Assembly: GCF_018388465.1 (NCBI RefSeq) | Contig: NZ_CP074404.1 | Span: forward strand, 1,860,001 to 1,924,000 | Direction of reading: 5' to 3' | From: Cellulomonas fengjieae | GTDB taxonomy: Bacteria; Actinomycetota; Actinomycetes; Actinomycetales; Cellulomonadaceae | Length of the DNA stretch: 64,000 bases | Part shown: positions 49,803 through 57,750 of the stretch, piece by piece | Layout of the letters: every line of letters begins with the position of its first letter | How positions within the stretch are numbered: the stretch's first letter is position 1 | Translations under genes and position numbers: made by a program | Notes under the pieces: model-generated | The model's database searches: none | Told to the model about the DNA's origin: nothing | Seen by the model: only the letters and a program-made list of their open reading frames with translations

Positions 49803-51274
49803 GGGGTGGGTCCTTCCGTCGGGGAGTACGGCAGCCGGACGAGGAAACGGGTGTCGCCGGGCACGGAGGTGACGCTCAGGTCCCCGTGGTGCAGTCCGGT
49901 GACGATCCGCCAGGAGATGTCGAGCCCGAGGCCCGTGCCCGACCCGACGGGCTTGGTGGTGAAGAACGGCTCGAAGATCCGGCCCACGACGCCGTCCGGG
50001 ATGCCCGGGCCGGTGTCCGCGACCTCGACCTCGAGCCAGTCGTCGCGGCGCCGCGTCGTCAGGGTGAGCGTGCCGTGGCCGTCCATGGCCTGCGCCGCGT
50101 TGTCGATGAGGTTGGTCCAGACCTGGTTCAGCTCGGCGGCCAGCACGTGGATCGGTGGCAGCGTCCGGTCGTAGTCCTTGACCACGGTGACCCCGTCACC
50201 GATCTTCCGCTCGAGCATGGTCGTGGTGCTGTCGAGCAGCTCGTGGATGTCGACGTCCTGGTCGGGCGCCCGACCGATCTGCGAGTACTGCTTGGCGGCG
50301 CCGACGAGGGACGAGATCCGGCTCGTCGCGTCCTGCACCTCGTTCATCAGCGACTCGGTCTCCAGCGTGTACGCCAACCACCGCACGGCGCCCTCGAGGA
50401 TGTCGGGACCGACCCAGGTGGCGACCCCGTCGAGCCACTGCGGGCCCAGGCCTGCGGCCACGAAGCTCGGGGCGAGCTCCCAGCCCTCGGCGATGTCGTG
50501 CTCGTCCATCCAGTCCGCGAGCGCGTCCTCGAGGTCGGACACCTCCAGCGCGCTCGGCACGACCCCGGACGCCCGTTGCTGCGCGAGGGCCACGACCGCC
50601 TTCTCCTGCAGGTGGATGATCTGCGCCAGCTGGTCGCGGTCGTACGGACCCGAGGCGATGAGGGCCAGCTTGTGCCGCATCCCGGCGACGCGCTCACGCA
50701 GCGTCGCCGTCGCCCGGGTCGCGGCGGCGGCCGGGTTGTTGAGCTCGTGCGTCAGGCCGGCCGACAGGGACCCCAGCGCCAGCAGCCGCTCGCGCTGGCC
50801 CGTCGCCGCCTGGGTGCTCTGCTGACCGAAGAAGAGGCCCTCCAGCAGGTGCACCGCCATCGGGAACCAGTCGCTCATGAGCGACGCGAAGTCCTCGGCG
50901 GCCAGCACGTAGAAGCGCGACGGCTCCAGGACGCGCAACGTCTGGGTGTAGGTCTGCGGGACCCGGTCGTCGAGGTAGGCCCCCCAGGCGCCGGCGTACA
51001 CGCCGACCTGGCCGGTGCGGGTGATCTCGACGTCGTCCGTGCCGACCCGGCGGTACAGCGCGAGCGAGCCGTCGAGCAGCACGTAGAAGCTGGCGGCCGG
51101 CTCTCCTTCGCGGTACAGGATGCCCGGCTCGACGTGCTCGACGTGCCCGTGCCCGCACAACCACGTGAGCTGCTCGTCGCTGAGGCGCTCGAAGAGGAAC
51201 AGGGTCCGCAGCTCGTCGATGTCGCACGGCAGGCGGGTCGCCGTGGTGGCCGCGATCGGTTCGGTGGTGGTCAC
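49799..51274 (-). CDS. histidine kinase with cyclic-nucleotide-binding domain
   Basis: 491 residues. A cNMP-binding/CAP-like beta-barrel (about 20-140, LFERLSDEQLTWL and GEPAASFYVLLDGSLALYRR) is followed by a dimerisation domain with H176 (SAGLTHELNNP). A long helical linker leads to the HATPase domain (NLIDNAAQAMDG, DTGPGIPDG, GTGLGL at about 385-470). It is soluble with no transmembrane helix, so it senses a cytoplasmic signal. The GTG at 51274 overlaps the response-regulator gene stop (GTGA, 51271-51274). It likely phosphorylates that receiver. Confidence 0.9.
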   Translation of the reverse strand: MTTTEPIAATTATRLPCDIDELRTLFLFERLSDEQLTWLCGHGHVEHVEPGILYREGEPAASFYVLLDGSLALYRRVGTDDVEITRTGQVGVYAGAWGAYLDDRVPQTYTQTLRVLEPSRFYVLAAEDFASLMSDWFPMAVHLLEGLFFGQQSTQAATGQRERLLALGSLSAGLTHELNNPAAAATRATATLRERVAGMRHKLALIASGPYDRDQLAQIIHLQEKAVVALAQQRASGVVPSALEVSDLEDALADWMDEHDIAEGWELAPSFVAAGLGPQWLDGVATWVGPDILEGAVRWLAYTLETESLMNEVQDATSRISSLVGAAKQYSQIGRAPDQDVDIHELLDSTTTMLERKIGDGVTVVKDYDRTLPPIHVLAAELNQVWTNLIDNAAQAMDGHGTLTLTTRRRDDWLEVEVADTGPGIPDGVVGRIFEPFFTTKPVGSGTGLGLDISWRIVTGLHHGDLSVTSVPGDTRFLVRLPYSPTEGPTP

Positions 51275-52956
51275 AGCTGCTCCAGGTAACGATGGACGAG
51301 CATCACGGCCATGGCGCCCTCGCCCACGGCGGACGCCACACGCTTGGCGGACTCGGCGCGCACGTCGCCGGCCACGAACACCCCGGGGACGCTCGTCTCC
51401 AGGTGGTACGGAGGACGGTCGAGCGGCCACGAGTCGGGTGCCTTGCCCTCGACCAGCAGGTCGTGCCCGGCGCACACGAACCCGTGCTCGTCACGGGTCA
51501 CGGTGCCGTCCAGCCACGTGGTCAGGGGTGCGGCCCCGATGAACACGAACAACCAGCCGGTGTCCACGGATTCCTGCTCGCCCGTGACGGTGTCGCGCAG
51601 CACGACCTGTTCGAGGTGCTCGGCGCCGACGGCCTCGACCACCTCGCTGTGCGTGCGCACGCGGATCCGGTCGTTGCCCTCCACCTGCTCGACGAGGTAG
51701 CGGGACATCGACTGGTCCAGCGAGCCGGCGCGCACCACGAGGGTCACGGAGCGTGCGTGCCGGGACAGGTACATCGCCGCCTGGCCCGCCGAGTTGGCGC
51801 CGCCGACCACGTAGATGTCCTGGTCCTCGCAGGCCGTCGCCTCGGTCAGGGCCGAGCCGTAGTACACGCCGCGCCCGGTCAGCTCGCCGATCCCCGGGCC
51901 AGCGAGCTCCCGGTACGCGACGCCGCTGGCGACGATCACGGTGTGGGCGTCGACCGTGCTGCCGTCGTCGAAGCGGACCGAGCGCCCCGCACCGCGGACC
52001 TCGAGCGCGACCGCGTCGCGGGTCAGCACGATCTCCGCCCCGAACTTCAGGGCCTGCCGCCGCGCGCGCTCGGTGAGCTGCGCGCCCGACACCCCGTCGG
52101 GGAAGCCCAGGTAGTTCTCGATGCGCGAGCTCTGCCCCGCCTGGCCCCCGGTCGCCGTCCGCTCCACGAGCGCGGTCCGCAGTCCCTCGGAGGCGCCGTA
52201 CAGCGCGGCGCTGAGCCCGGCGGGGCCGGCGCCGATGACGACGAGGTCGTAGAAGCGCTCCGACGCGTTCACGGACAGACCCACCTGCTGCGCCAGCTGG
52301 GCGTCGGTCGGCGCGACGAGCACGCCGCCCTGCGTCGTCACGACCACGGGCAGGCTCGTGGCGTCGGCCTCCGCCGCGTCCAGCAGGACGCGACCCTCGG
52401 GGCTGTCGCTGGAGTACCAGCGGTACGGCACCTGGTTGCGCGCCAGGAACTCCCGGACCTCCGACGACCGGGCCGACCAACGGTGGCCGACCACCTTGGT
52501 CTCGACGACCGTCCTCGGGGGGTTCGCCGTCCACGCCTCCAGCTGCGCGTCGAGCACCGGGTAGAACTTCTCCTCCGGCGGGTCCCACGGCTTGAGCAGG
52601 TAGTGGTCCAGGTCGACGACGTTGACCGCGTCGATGGCCGCGTCGGTGTCGGCGTACGCGGTGAGCAGCACGCGCCGCGCCTGGGGGTAGATGTCCATCG
52701 CCTGCTCGAGGAACTCGATGCCCGTCATTCCGGGCATCCGGTGGTCGGCCAGCAGCACCGCGACCTGGTCGCCGCGCAGCCGCAGGTCACGCAGCGCGTC
52801 CAGCGCCAGCGGGCCCGAGTCGGCGCGCACCACGCGGTACGCGCTCCCGTAGCGCCGCCGCAGGTCACGGGCCACGGACCGGGACACGGCGGGGTCGTCG
52901 TCCACGGTCAGCAGCACGGGCTTGCGGGTCGCGGAGTCCTCCTCGCGGTAGGTCAC
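51271..52956 (-). CDS. response regulator fused to thioredoxin-reductase-like FAD oxidoreductase
   Basis: 561 residues. Residues about 12-135 form a receiver with phospho-acceptor D71 (LLADHRMPG) and K122 (LLKPWDPPE). Residues about 152-222 look like a thioredoxin/glutaredoxin-type module without its cysteines. Residues about 235-555 form a TrxR-like FAD/NAD(P)H domain (GAGPAG 242-247, GGANSAGQAAM about 385-395, GDVRAESAKRVASAVGEG near the end). The redox CxxC of thioredoxin reductase is absent, leaving C376 alone in EATACED. The output is thus a flavoenzyme instead of DNA binding. GTG start at 52956. It is operonic with the kinase and UBP protein. Confidence 0.9.
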   Translation of the reverse strand: MTYREEDSATRKPVLLTVDDDPAVSRSVARDLRRRYGSAYRVVRADSGPLALDALRDLRLRGDQVAVLLADHRMPGMTGIEFLEQAMDIYPQARRVLLTAYADTDAAIDAVNVVDLDHYLLKPWDPPEEKFYPVLDAQLEAWTANPPRTVVETKVVGHRWSARSSEVREFLARNQVPYRWYSSDSPEGRVLLDAAEADATSLPVVVTTQGGVLVAPTDAQLAQQVGLSVNASERFYDLVVIGAGPAGLSAALYGASEGLRTALVERTATGGQAGQSSRIENYLGFPDGVSGAQLTERARRQALKFGAEIVLTRDAVALEVRGAGRSVRFDDGSTVDAHTVIVASGVAYRELAGPGIGELTGRGVYYGSALTEATACEDQDIYVVGGANSAGQAAMYLSRHARSVTLVVRAGSLDQSMSRYLVEQVEGNDRIRVRTHSEVVEAVGAEHLEQVVLRDTVTGEQESVDTGWLFVFIGAAPLTTWLDGTVTRDEHGFVCAGHDLLVEGKAPDSWPLDRPPYHLETSVPGVFVAGDVRAESAKRVASAVGEGAMAVMLVHRYLEQL

Positions 52957-53018
52957 CGGCCCACTGTAGGAGGCGGACCTCACACACGGGGGGCTTCGTG
53001 CGTCTGCAGACTGTGAGC

Positions 53019-53495
53019 ATGAAGGAGCCCTTCGAGCGGGTGGTCGCCCGGCACGGCGCCACGGTCCTGCGCGTGTGCCGCGCGGTGGTCGGGCCGGTCG
53101 ATGCCGACGACGCCTGGTCGGAGACGTTCCTGGCGGCCCTGCGCGCGTACCCGGACCTGCCGTCCGACGCCAACGTCGAGGCCTGGCTGGTGACGATCGC
53201 GCACCGCAAGGCGGTCGACGTCGTGCGGCGGGCCTCCCGGCACGCGGTGCCGGTCGCGCAGGTCCCGGACCGGGTGGTCCAGCCGGCGGACCGGCACCTC
53301 GACCTGTGGTCCGCGGTCGCGGCGCTGCCCCCCAGGCAGCGCGAGGCCGTCGCCTACCACCACCTCGGCGGGCTCCCGTACGCCGATGTCGCCGCACTCG
53401 TCGGCGGCACGGCGGCAGCGGTGCGCCGCGCAGCATCGGACGGCGTCGCGACCCTGCGCCGCACCTACCCCACGATCGACCAGGAGGAGCTATGA
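53019..53495 (+). CDS. ECF-type RNA polymerase sigma factor
   Basis: 158 residues from the ATG at 53019 (a GTG at 53013 is possible). Region 2: ATVLRVCRAVVGPVDADDAWSETFLAAL...LVTIAHRKAVDVVRR. Region 4: ALPPRQREAVAYHHLGGLPYADVAALVG...AVRRAASDGVATLRR. Its end overlaps the methyltransferase gene (ATGA, 53492-53495). No anti-sigma gene is adjacent, which suggests control by expression, for example in a DNA-alkylation response. It is divergent from the response-regulator operon, only 62 bp apart. Confidence 0.9.
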   Translation: MKEPFERVVARHGATVLRVCRAVVGPVDADDAWSETFLAALRAYPDLPSDANVEAWLVTIAHRKAVDVVRRASRHAVPVAQVPDRVVQPADRHLDLWSAVAALPPRQREAVAYHHLGGLPYADVAALVGGTAAAVRRAASDGVATLRRTYPTIDQEEL

Positions 53496-54088
53496 CCCGC
53501 GTGACCGACGTGGACGAGGCGGACCTCGCCCGGCTCCACGCGCGCCTCGTGGCGGCCGCCGCGGCCGATGGTCTTCTGGACGTCGCCTACCGCACCGTCG
53601 ACAGCCCGGTCGGCCGGCTGCTGCTCGCGCGCACCGCGGCGGGACTGGTGCGCGTGGCGTTCGACGTGCAGGACCACGACGCCGTCCTGCACGCGCTCGC
53701 AGCGACCGTCAGTCCTCGCGTGCTCGAGGCGCCCGACCGGTTCGACGACGTGGCGCGCGAGCTGGACGAGTACTTCACCGGCCGCCGGACCACGTTCGAC
53801 GTGCCGCTGGACCTGCGGCTGCTGCGGGGGTTCCGGCGCGACGTGGTCCTGCACCTGCCCGACATCGCGTACGGGCGCACCGTCAGCTACGCGGACATGG
53901 CGGACCTGGCCGGGAGCCCTCGAGCGGTGCGGGCCGTCGGCACGGCGTGCGCGCTCAACCCGTTGCCGGTCGTGCTGCCGTGCCACCGGGTGGTGCGCTC
54001 GGACGGGATGCCCGGGCAGTACGCGGGCGGGGCGGCGGCCAAGCGCGCACTCCTGGACCTGGAGACGCGCGTCGGGGCGGCGGCGTAG
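53492..54088 (+). CDS. ogt: methylated-DNA--protein-cysteine methyltransferase (Ogt/MGMT)
   Basis: 198 residues. The alkyl-acceptor C164 is in LPCHRVV. The HTH is formed around GRTVSYADMADLAGSPRAVRAVGTACALNPLPVVLPCHRV. An N-terminal RNase H-like domain occupies residues 30-100. It removes O6-methylguanine damage by suicidal transfer. ATG at 53492 overlaps the sigma-factor stop, which ties this repair enzyme to that ECF regulator. Confidence 0.94.
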   Translation: MTRVTDVDEADLARLHARLVAAAAADGLLDVAYRTVDSPVGRLLLARTAAGLVRVAFDVQDHDAVLHALAATVSPRVLEAPDRFDDVARELDEYFTGRRTTFDVPLDLRLLRGFRRDVVLHLPDIAYGRTVSYADMADLAGSPRAVRAVGTACALNPLPVVLPCHRVVRSDGMPGQYAGGAAAKRALLDLETRVGAAA

Positions 54089-54098
54089 CGTCGGCGGC

Positions 54099-54419
54099 AT
54101 GTGCCGGAACATCACCACGCTCCGAGGGCTCGAGCCACCCGCCACCTCGGAGGAGATCGAGGCCGCCGCGCGGCAGTACGTCCGCAAGGTGACCGGGGTC
54201 CAGTCGCTGAGCGACGCCACCCGTGAGCCGTTCGAGGACGCCGTCCGGCGGGTCGCGGAGATCACCGCGCGGCTGCTGGACGACCTTCCGCAGCGGCGCC
54301 AGCCGCCGACGACGGTGCCACCCCTGCGCCGGGCGGACGTGCAGGCGCGGATCGCTGCGCGGGAGGCGCACGAGCGGGCGCACGAGCTCGGCCTGCCGCA
54401 CGAGCACGCCGCGGTCTAG
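54099..54419 (+). CDS. DUF2277 family protein
   Basis: 106 residues starting with the family hallmark MCRNITTLRGLEPPAT, followed by helices (EEIEAAARQYVRKVTGVQSLSDA; FEDAVRRVAEITARLLDDL). Function is unknown. The N-terminal MCRNI cysteine is strongly conserved in the family. It lies 10 nt after ogt on the same strand, so it is probably in the same transcript, which may suggest a role in DNA or alkylation stress. Confidence 0.9.
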   Translation: MCRNITTLRGLEPPATSEEIEAAARQYVRKVTGVQSLSDATREPFEDAVRRVAEITARLLDDLPQRRQPPTTVPPLRRADVQARIAAREAHERAHELGLPHEHAAV

Positions 54420-54676
54420 AGGGGCCAGCGCACCAGCCGCGGGATGCCGGCCGGTGCCACGGCGGCGAGTGCGAGGAACCGCGCCTCCGCGCGGTGCAGC
54501 CGGATGTGCTCGTCGAGCGACCAGGTCGGCCCGTTCGTGAGCTCCATGCCGCAGGCGCACGCGATGCTCACGCGCCCGTCGGTGGTCGCCACCTGCCCGA
54601 CCGTCGTGTGCTCGGTGGCGGCGCGGACCTTGGCGTTGCGCATCTCCGCGCTGACGGCTTCGACGTGGTCGGTCAT
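54416..54676 (-). CDS. small hypothetical protein with Cys pair
   Basis: 86 residues. The middle has ACACGMEL, a CxC/CG motif, and a histidine-containing end (DEHIRLHRAEARFLALAAV) that could complete a small zinc site. The C-terminus is hydrophobic but too short for a confident membrane helix. ATG at 54676. It is convergent with DUF2277, overlapping stops by 4 bp. No family recognised. Confidence 0.6.
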   Translation of the reverse strand: MTDHVEAVSAEMRNAKVRAATEHTTVGQVATTDGRVSIACACGMELTNGPTWSLDEHIRLHRAEARFLALAAVAPAGIPRLVRWPL

Positions 54677-54836
54677 GCCGCCATTCTCGCGCAGTGCACC
54701 GCGATGCCCGACCTGCCGCGGCGCCCGACCTGCCGCGGCCGGCCGGGCCGGCGCCGCGCCGTGCCGCGGTGGGACGGCGCCGACCAGTGGGCGGTCCGCG
54801 CGTGCGCCGTGGGGCGGCGCGGGGTAGAACCGAACC

Positions 54837-55037
54837 ATGAGCCGCGACCTGACGTCCGACCCGTCCGCCGAGCGCCTCGCCGACCACGCGCCGGCGCAGG
54901 CGGAGCTCGACGCGGGCGACGCCCGGTCAGGCGGCAACGTCGAGCACGCGCCGCGCTCCCTGCACTCCGTCGAGATCACCGCGGACGACGAGGCGATCGC
55001 GAGCAGCGACGACTGGGACGACCCCGAGCGCCTCTAG
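54837..55037 (+). CDS. small acidic hypothetical protein
   Basis: 66 residues, hydrophilic and acidic, predicted disordered, ending EITADDEAIASSDDWDDPERL. ATG at 54837 follows GGGGTAGAACCGAACC with only a weak ribosome binding site. Support comes from its isolated frame and amino-acid composition, similar to the ORF at 30255-30410. Function unknown. Confidence 0.55.
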   Translation: MSRDLTSDPSAERLADHAPAQAELDAGDARSGGNVEHAPRSLHSVEITADDEAIASSDDWDDPERL

Positions 55038-56215
55038 GCGGGGTCCAGGCCCCGTTCGCGCACCAGGCGCAGCAGCTCCGTACCGTCGGCACCCTGCAGC
55101 ACAGGGATACCGTCCGGGCGGCGCGCCGCCCGCTCCTCCGCACGCACCGAGTCGACCGTGGGCGCCGGTACACCGTGCGCCAGCACGTGCTCGCCGAAGG
55201 TCAGCTGCCGGATGAGGATGGCCCGGACATGCCCGCCGAAGTGCTGCGCGGCGCCCGCGTAGATCTCGGGGTCATGCTGCCCGTCGTCGCCCACGAGGAT
55301 CCACTGGACGTCCGGCAGCTCGGCGAACAGCCGGCGCAGCTGGGCCACCTTGTGGGCCGGACCGCTGCGGAACCAGCCGCTGTTCGTGGGTCCCCAGTCC
55401 GTCAGCAGGAGCGGGCCCGCCGGGTACCGGTTCCTGCGCAGGAACCGCGCGAGCGTGGGCGCGGCGTTCCACGCACCCGTCGACAGGTACACCACGGGAA
55501 CGTCCTCGTCGCGCTCGCGCAGCTCGGCGTAGAGCCGGGCCATCCCGGGCACGGGCTCTCGTGCGCTCTCGTGCCGCACGAACACGTTCCACGCGGCGAC
55601 GAACGGTCGAGGCAGACGCGTCACCATCACGGTGTCGTCGATGTCGCTCACGATGCCCGTCCGCACGTCCGGGCCGATCACGTGCACGGGGGCGTTCGCT
55701 GTCGCTCCGTCGCTGGTCGTGAGGCGCACGTCGTGCCAGCCCGGCGGCAGGTCGGACTCGAGGATGGTGTCCACGTAACCGCCGCGGTCGGTGACGACGG
55801 TGTGCGTCCGGTCGCCGACCCGCACCTCGAGCTCGGCACCGGACACCTGGGCCGTCGCAAAGCTGCGCCAGCCGCGCAGCGCCGTGGCGGAGCGTGATCC
55901 TGCCTGCGCGCTGCCACCCGCGCCGGGCAGCTCGTGGTCGCTCACCTGCGGCGCCGCGAGCAGCGTCCTGGCGAGGACGCGTACCCACCCCGTGGCGCCG
56001 TAGCCCGCGTACGGCTCGATGCGGACGGTCCAGCCCCGCGCGCGCAGCTGGTGGGCGAGCGCGCGGTCGAACCCGTCCTCCAGCCGGGCTGCGAGGTGGG
56101 AGCGGGGGACGGACGACGCCGGGTTGGTCGACGCGCCCGTACCGCGGGCGGTACGAAGCACCGGCCCGCCGTCGGACGGACCGACGGCGGGCCGGGCGTT
56201 GGAGGATGCCGTCAC
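55034..56215 (-). CDS. App1-like phosphatidate phosphatase family protein (DUF2183)
   Basis: 393 residues. The HAD-type catalytic motif D191-I-D193-D194-T (SDIDDTVM) and conserved LSTGAWN...FL and GDDGQHDPEIY match the DUF2183/App1 domain (about 185-350). The N-terminal half has a beta-sandwich-like region (about 65-180). In yeast App1 dephosphorylates phosphatidic acid; bacterial homologues are unproven. GTG at 56215 overlaps the dps stop (GTGA), so it follows dps in the operon. A role in membrane repair during stress would fit the neighbours. Confidence 0.85.
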   Translation of the reverse strand: MTASSNARPAVGPSDGGPVLRTARGTGASTNPASSVPRSHLAARLEDGFDRALAHQLRARGWTVRIEPYAGYGATGWVRVLARTLLAAPQVSDHELPGAGGSAQAGSRSATALRGWRSFATAQVSGAELEVRVGDRTHTVVTDRGGYVDTILESDLPPGWHDVRLTTSDGATANAPVHVIGPDVRTGIVSDIDDTVMVTRLPRPFVAAWNVFVRHESAREPVPGMARLYAELRERDEDVPVVYLSTGAWNAAPTLARFLRRNRYPAGPLLLTDWGPTNSGWFRSGPAHKVAQLRRLFAELPDVQWILVGDDGQHDPEIYAGAAQHFGGHVRAILIRQLTFGEHVLAHGVPAPTVDSVRAEERAARRPDGIPVLQGADGTELLRLVRERGLDPA

Positions 56216-56772
56216 GCGGTGTCCTTGGCGGACGCCTTCCGCGCCGCGGTCTTCTCGCTCTGCGTGGCGCCCGTGGTCAGGACCCCGCCGGCGGACTCGA
56301 GGTGCGCCCGGACGAACCAGTGGAAGAGCTCCAGCTCGCCGAGGTGCCCGACCAGGAGGTCGTTGGTGACGTCGTCGATCTCCTCGACGTCCTTGGCGGC
56401 CTGGCGGTGGTCCTCGATGACGCCGGTGTAGACGACGTCGAGCGCGCCGAGGTGGGCGATGGCGCTGTCGCGGCCGATCGAGTAGTCGTCCCACGTGCGG
56501 CTCTGGACGAGCGCGCCGGGGGTGCCGACAGGGGCGCCACCGAGGGTCGCGATGCGCTCGGCGAGCGCGTCCACCATGAGCCGGACGGCGTCGACCTGCG
56601 GGTCGAGCATCTCGTGCACCGCGATGAAGTGCGGGCCGACGACGTTCCAGTGGACGTGCTTGAGCGTCAGGGCGAGGTCGTTCAAGGCGTCCAGTCGCTT
56701 CTGCAGCACTGCGGCGACATCGGCCCCCTCCTGGAGGGTGAGGGACGGGACGGTGTACTTCGGCAACGCCAT
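56212..56772 (-). CDS. dps: DNA-protection protein Dps (ferritin-like)
   Basis: 186 residues, a Dps four-helix-bundle protein that forms dodecamers which store iron and shield DNA. The inter-subunit ferroxidase signature KHVHWNVVGPHFIAVHEMLDPQ is at residues about 38-59 (H41, H53, D57), with ALAERIATLGG after. The C-terminal tail ARKASAKD is basic and may bind DNA. ATG at 56772. It is the first gene of a pair with the App1-like protein, and the next gene upstream is a LigD polymerase. Confidence 0.93.
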   Translation of the reverse strand: MALPKYTVPSLTLQEGADVAAVLQKRLDALNDLALTLKHVHWNVVGPHFIAVHEMLDPQVDAVRLMVDALAERIATLGGAPVGTPGALVQSRTWDDYSIGRDSAIAHLGALDVVYTGVIEDHRQAAKDVEEIDDVTNDLLVGHLGELELFHWFVRAHLESAGGVLTTGATQSEKTAARKASAKDTA

Positions 56773-56871
56773 GACGGAACTCCTCGTTCAGTTCGTGCGG
56801 GTCGGTACCCGGCTCGGCTCAACGGTGCCGCAGGTCAGACCGTGCCGCCATCGGAACGGGACGCGTCGGTC

Positions 56872-57750
56872 TCAGGCGAACGGGTCGCCGCGGTCCGCCA
56901 GGCGCGTGGCCACCTCGTCGGGACCGAGCTGCTGCAGACCCGGCCCGATCTCCTCCCACCACCGCGGTGCGGCGACGTGGGGCACGTCCCGACCCCGCAG
57001 CGAGTAGGGGGTGATGGTCGTCTTGGCGGGGTGGTTCTGCGACCAGTCGATGAGGACCTTGCCGCCGCGCAGGTCTCGCTTCATGATCGCCACGACCTGC
57101 TCGGGGTGCGCGGCCGCGATCTCGTACGCGACGTCCCGCGCGTACTGGCGGATCTCCATGACCGTGCGGTTCCCCGGAAGTGGTGCGTACAGCTGCATGC
57201 CCTTGCTGCCGGACGTGACCGGCACCGTGGTCCCGAGGCCGTCCTCGCGGAGCCGGTCCGCCACGAGGTGAGCGACCGCGGCGCACTCGTCCAGCCCTGC
57301 GGGGGCGCCCGGGTCGAGGTCCACGACCAGGCGGTCGGGACGATGGATCTTGCCGCGCGGGCCCACCCGCCACTGCGGCGTGTGGAGCTCGAGCGCACCC
57401 TGGTTGGCGGCCCAGACCAGCCCGGCGAGGTCGTCGAGGAACGGCAGCTCCAGCTCGGCACCCTCATCCTCGGCCCCCGGCGCGGCCCGCAACGTCTGCC
57501 GGCGGATCCAGTCCGGGGCGCCGCGCGGGGTGTTCTTCTCGAAGAACTTCTCGCTGCCGACACCGTCCGTCCACCGGATCCGGGTCACGGGCCGGTCGCG
57601 CAGCTGGGCCAGCAGCGCCGGGGCGACCTGGACCAGGTAGTTCATCACCTCGGCCTTGGTCATCCCGGTCGCCGGGTACATGACCTTCTCGAGGTGGCTG
57701 ACCCGCACCTGGCGCCCCTCGACGTCGACCATCTGGCGTTCTGGTGTCAC
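56872..57750 (-). CDS. LigD-type DNA polymerase/primase (NHEJ polymerase domain)
   Basis: 292 residues, a stand-alone LigD polymerase domain (AEP primase superfamily). The metal-binding acidic motif is LVVDLDPG (D144, D146), with conserved LHTPQWR (H123) and the later SGSKGMQLYAPL and KTTITPYSLRGR segments. It fills gaps and adds nucleotides at broken ends during non-homologous end joining. There are no nuclease or ligase domains in this protein; the ligase is a separate gene. GTG at 57750 overlaps the ligase stop (GTGA). Confidence 0.93.
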   Translation of the reverse strand: MTPERQMVDVEGRQVRVSHLEKVMYPATGMTKAEVMNYLVQVAPALLAQLRDRPVTRIRWTDGVGSEKFFEKNTPRGAPDWIRRQTLRAAPGAEDEGAELELPFLDDLAGLVWAANQGALELHTPQWRVGPRGKIHRPDRLVVDLDPGAPAGLDECAAVAHLVADRLREDGLGTTVPVTSGSKGMQLYAPLPGNRTVMEIRQYARDVAYEIAAAHPEQVVAIMKRDLRGGKVLIDWSQNHPAKTTITPYSLRGRDVPHVAAPRWWEEIGPGLQQLGPDEVATRLADRGDPFA

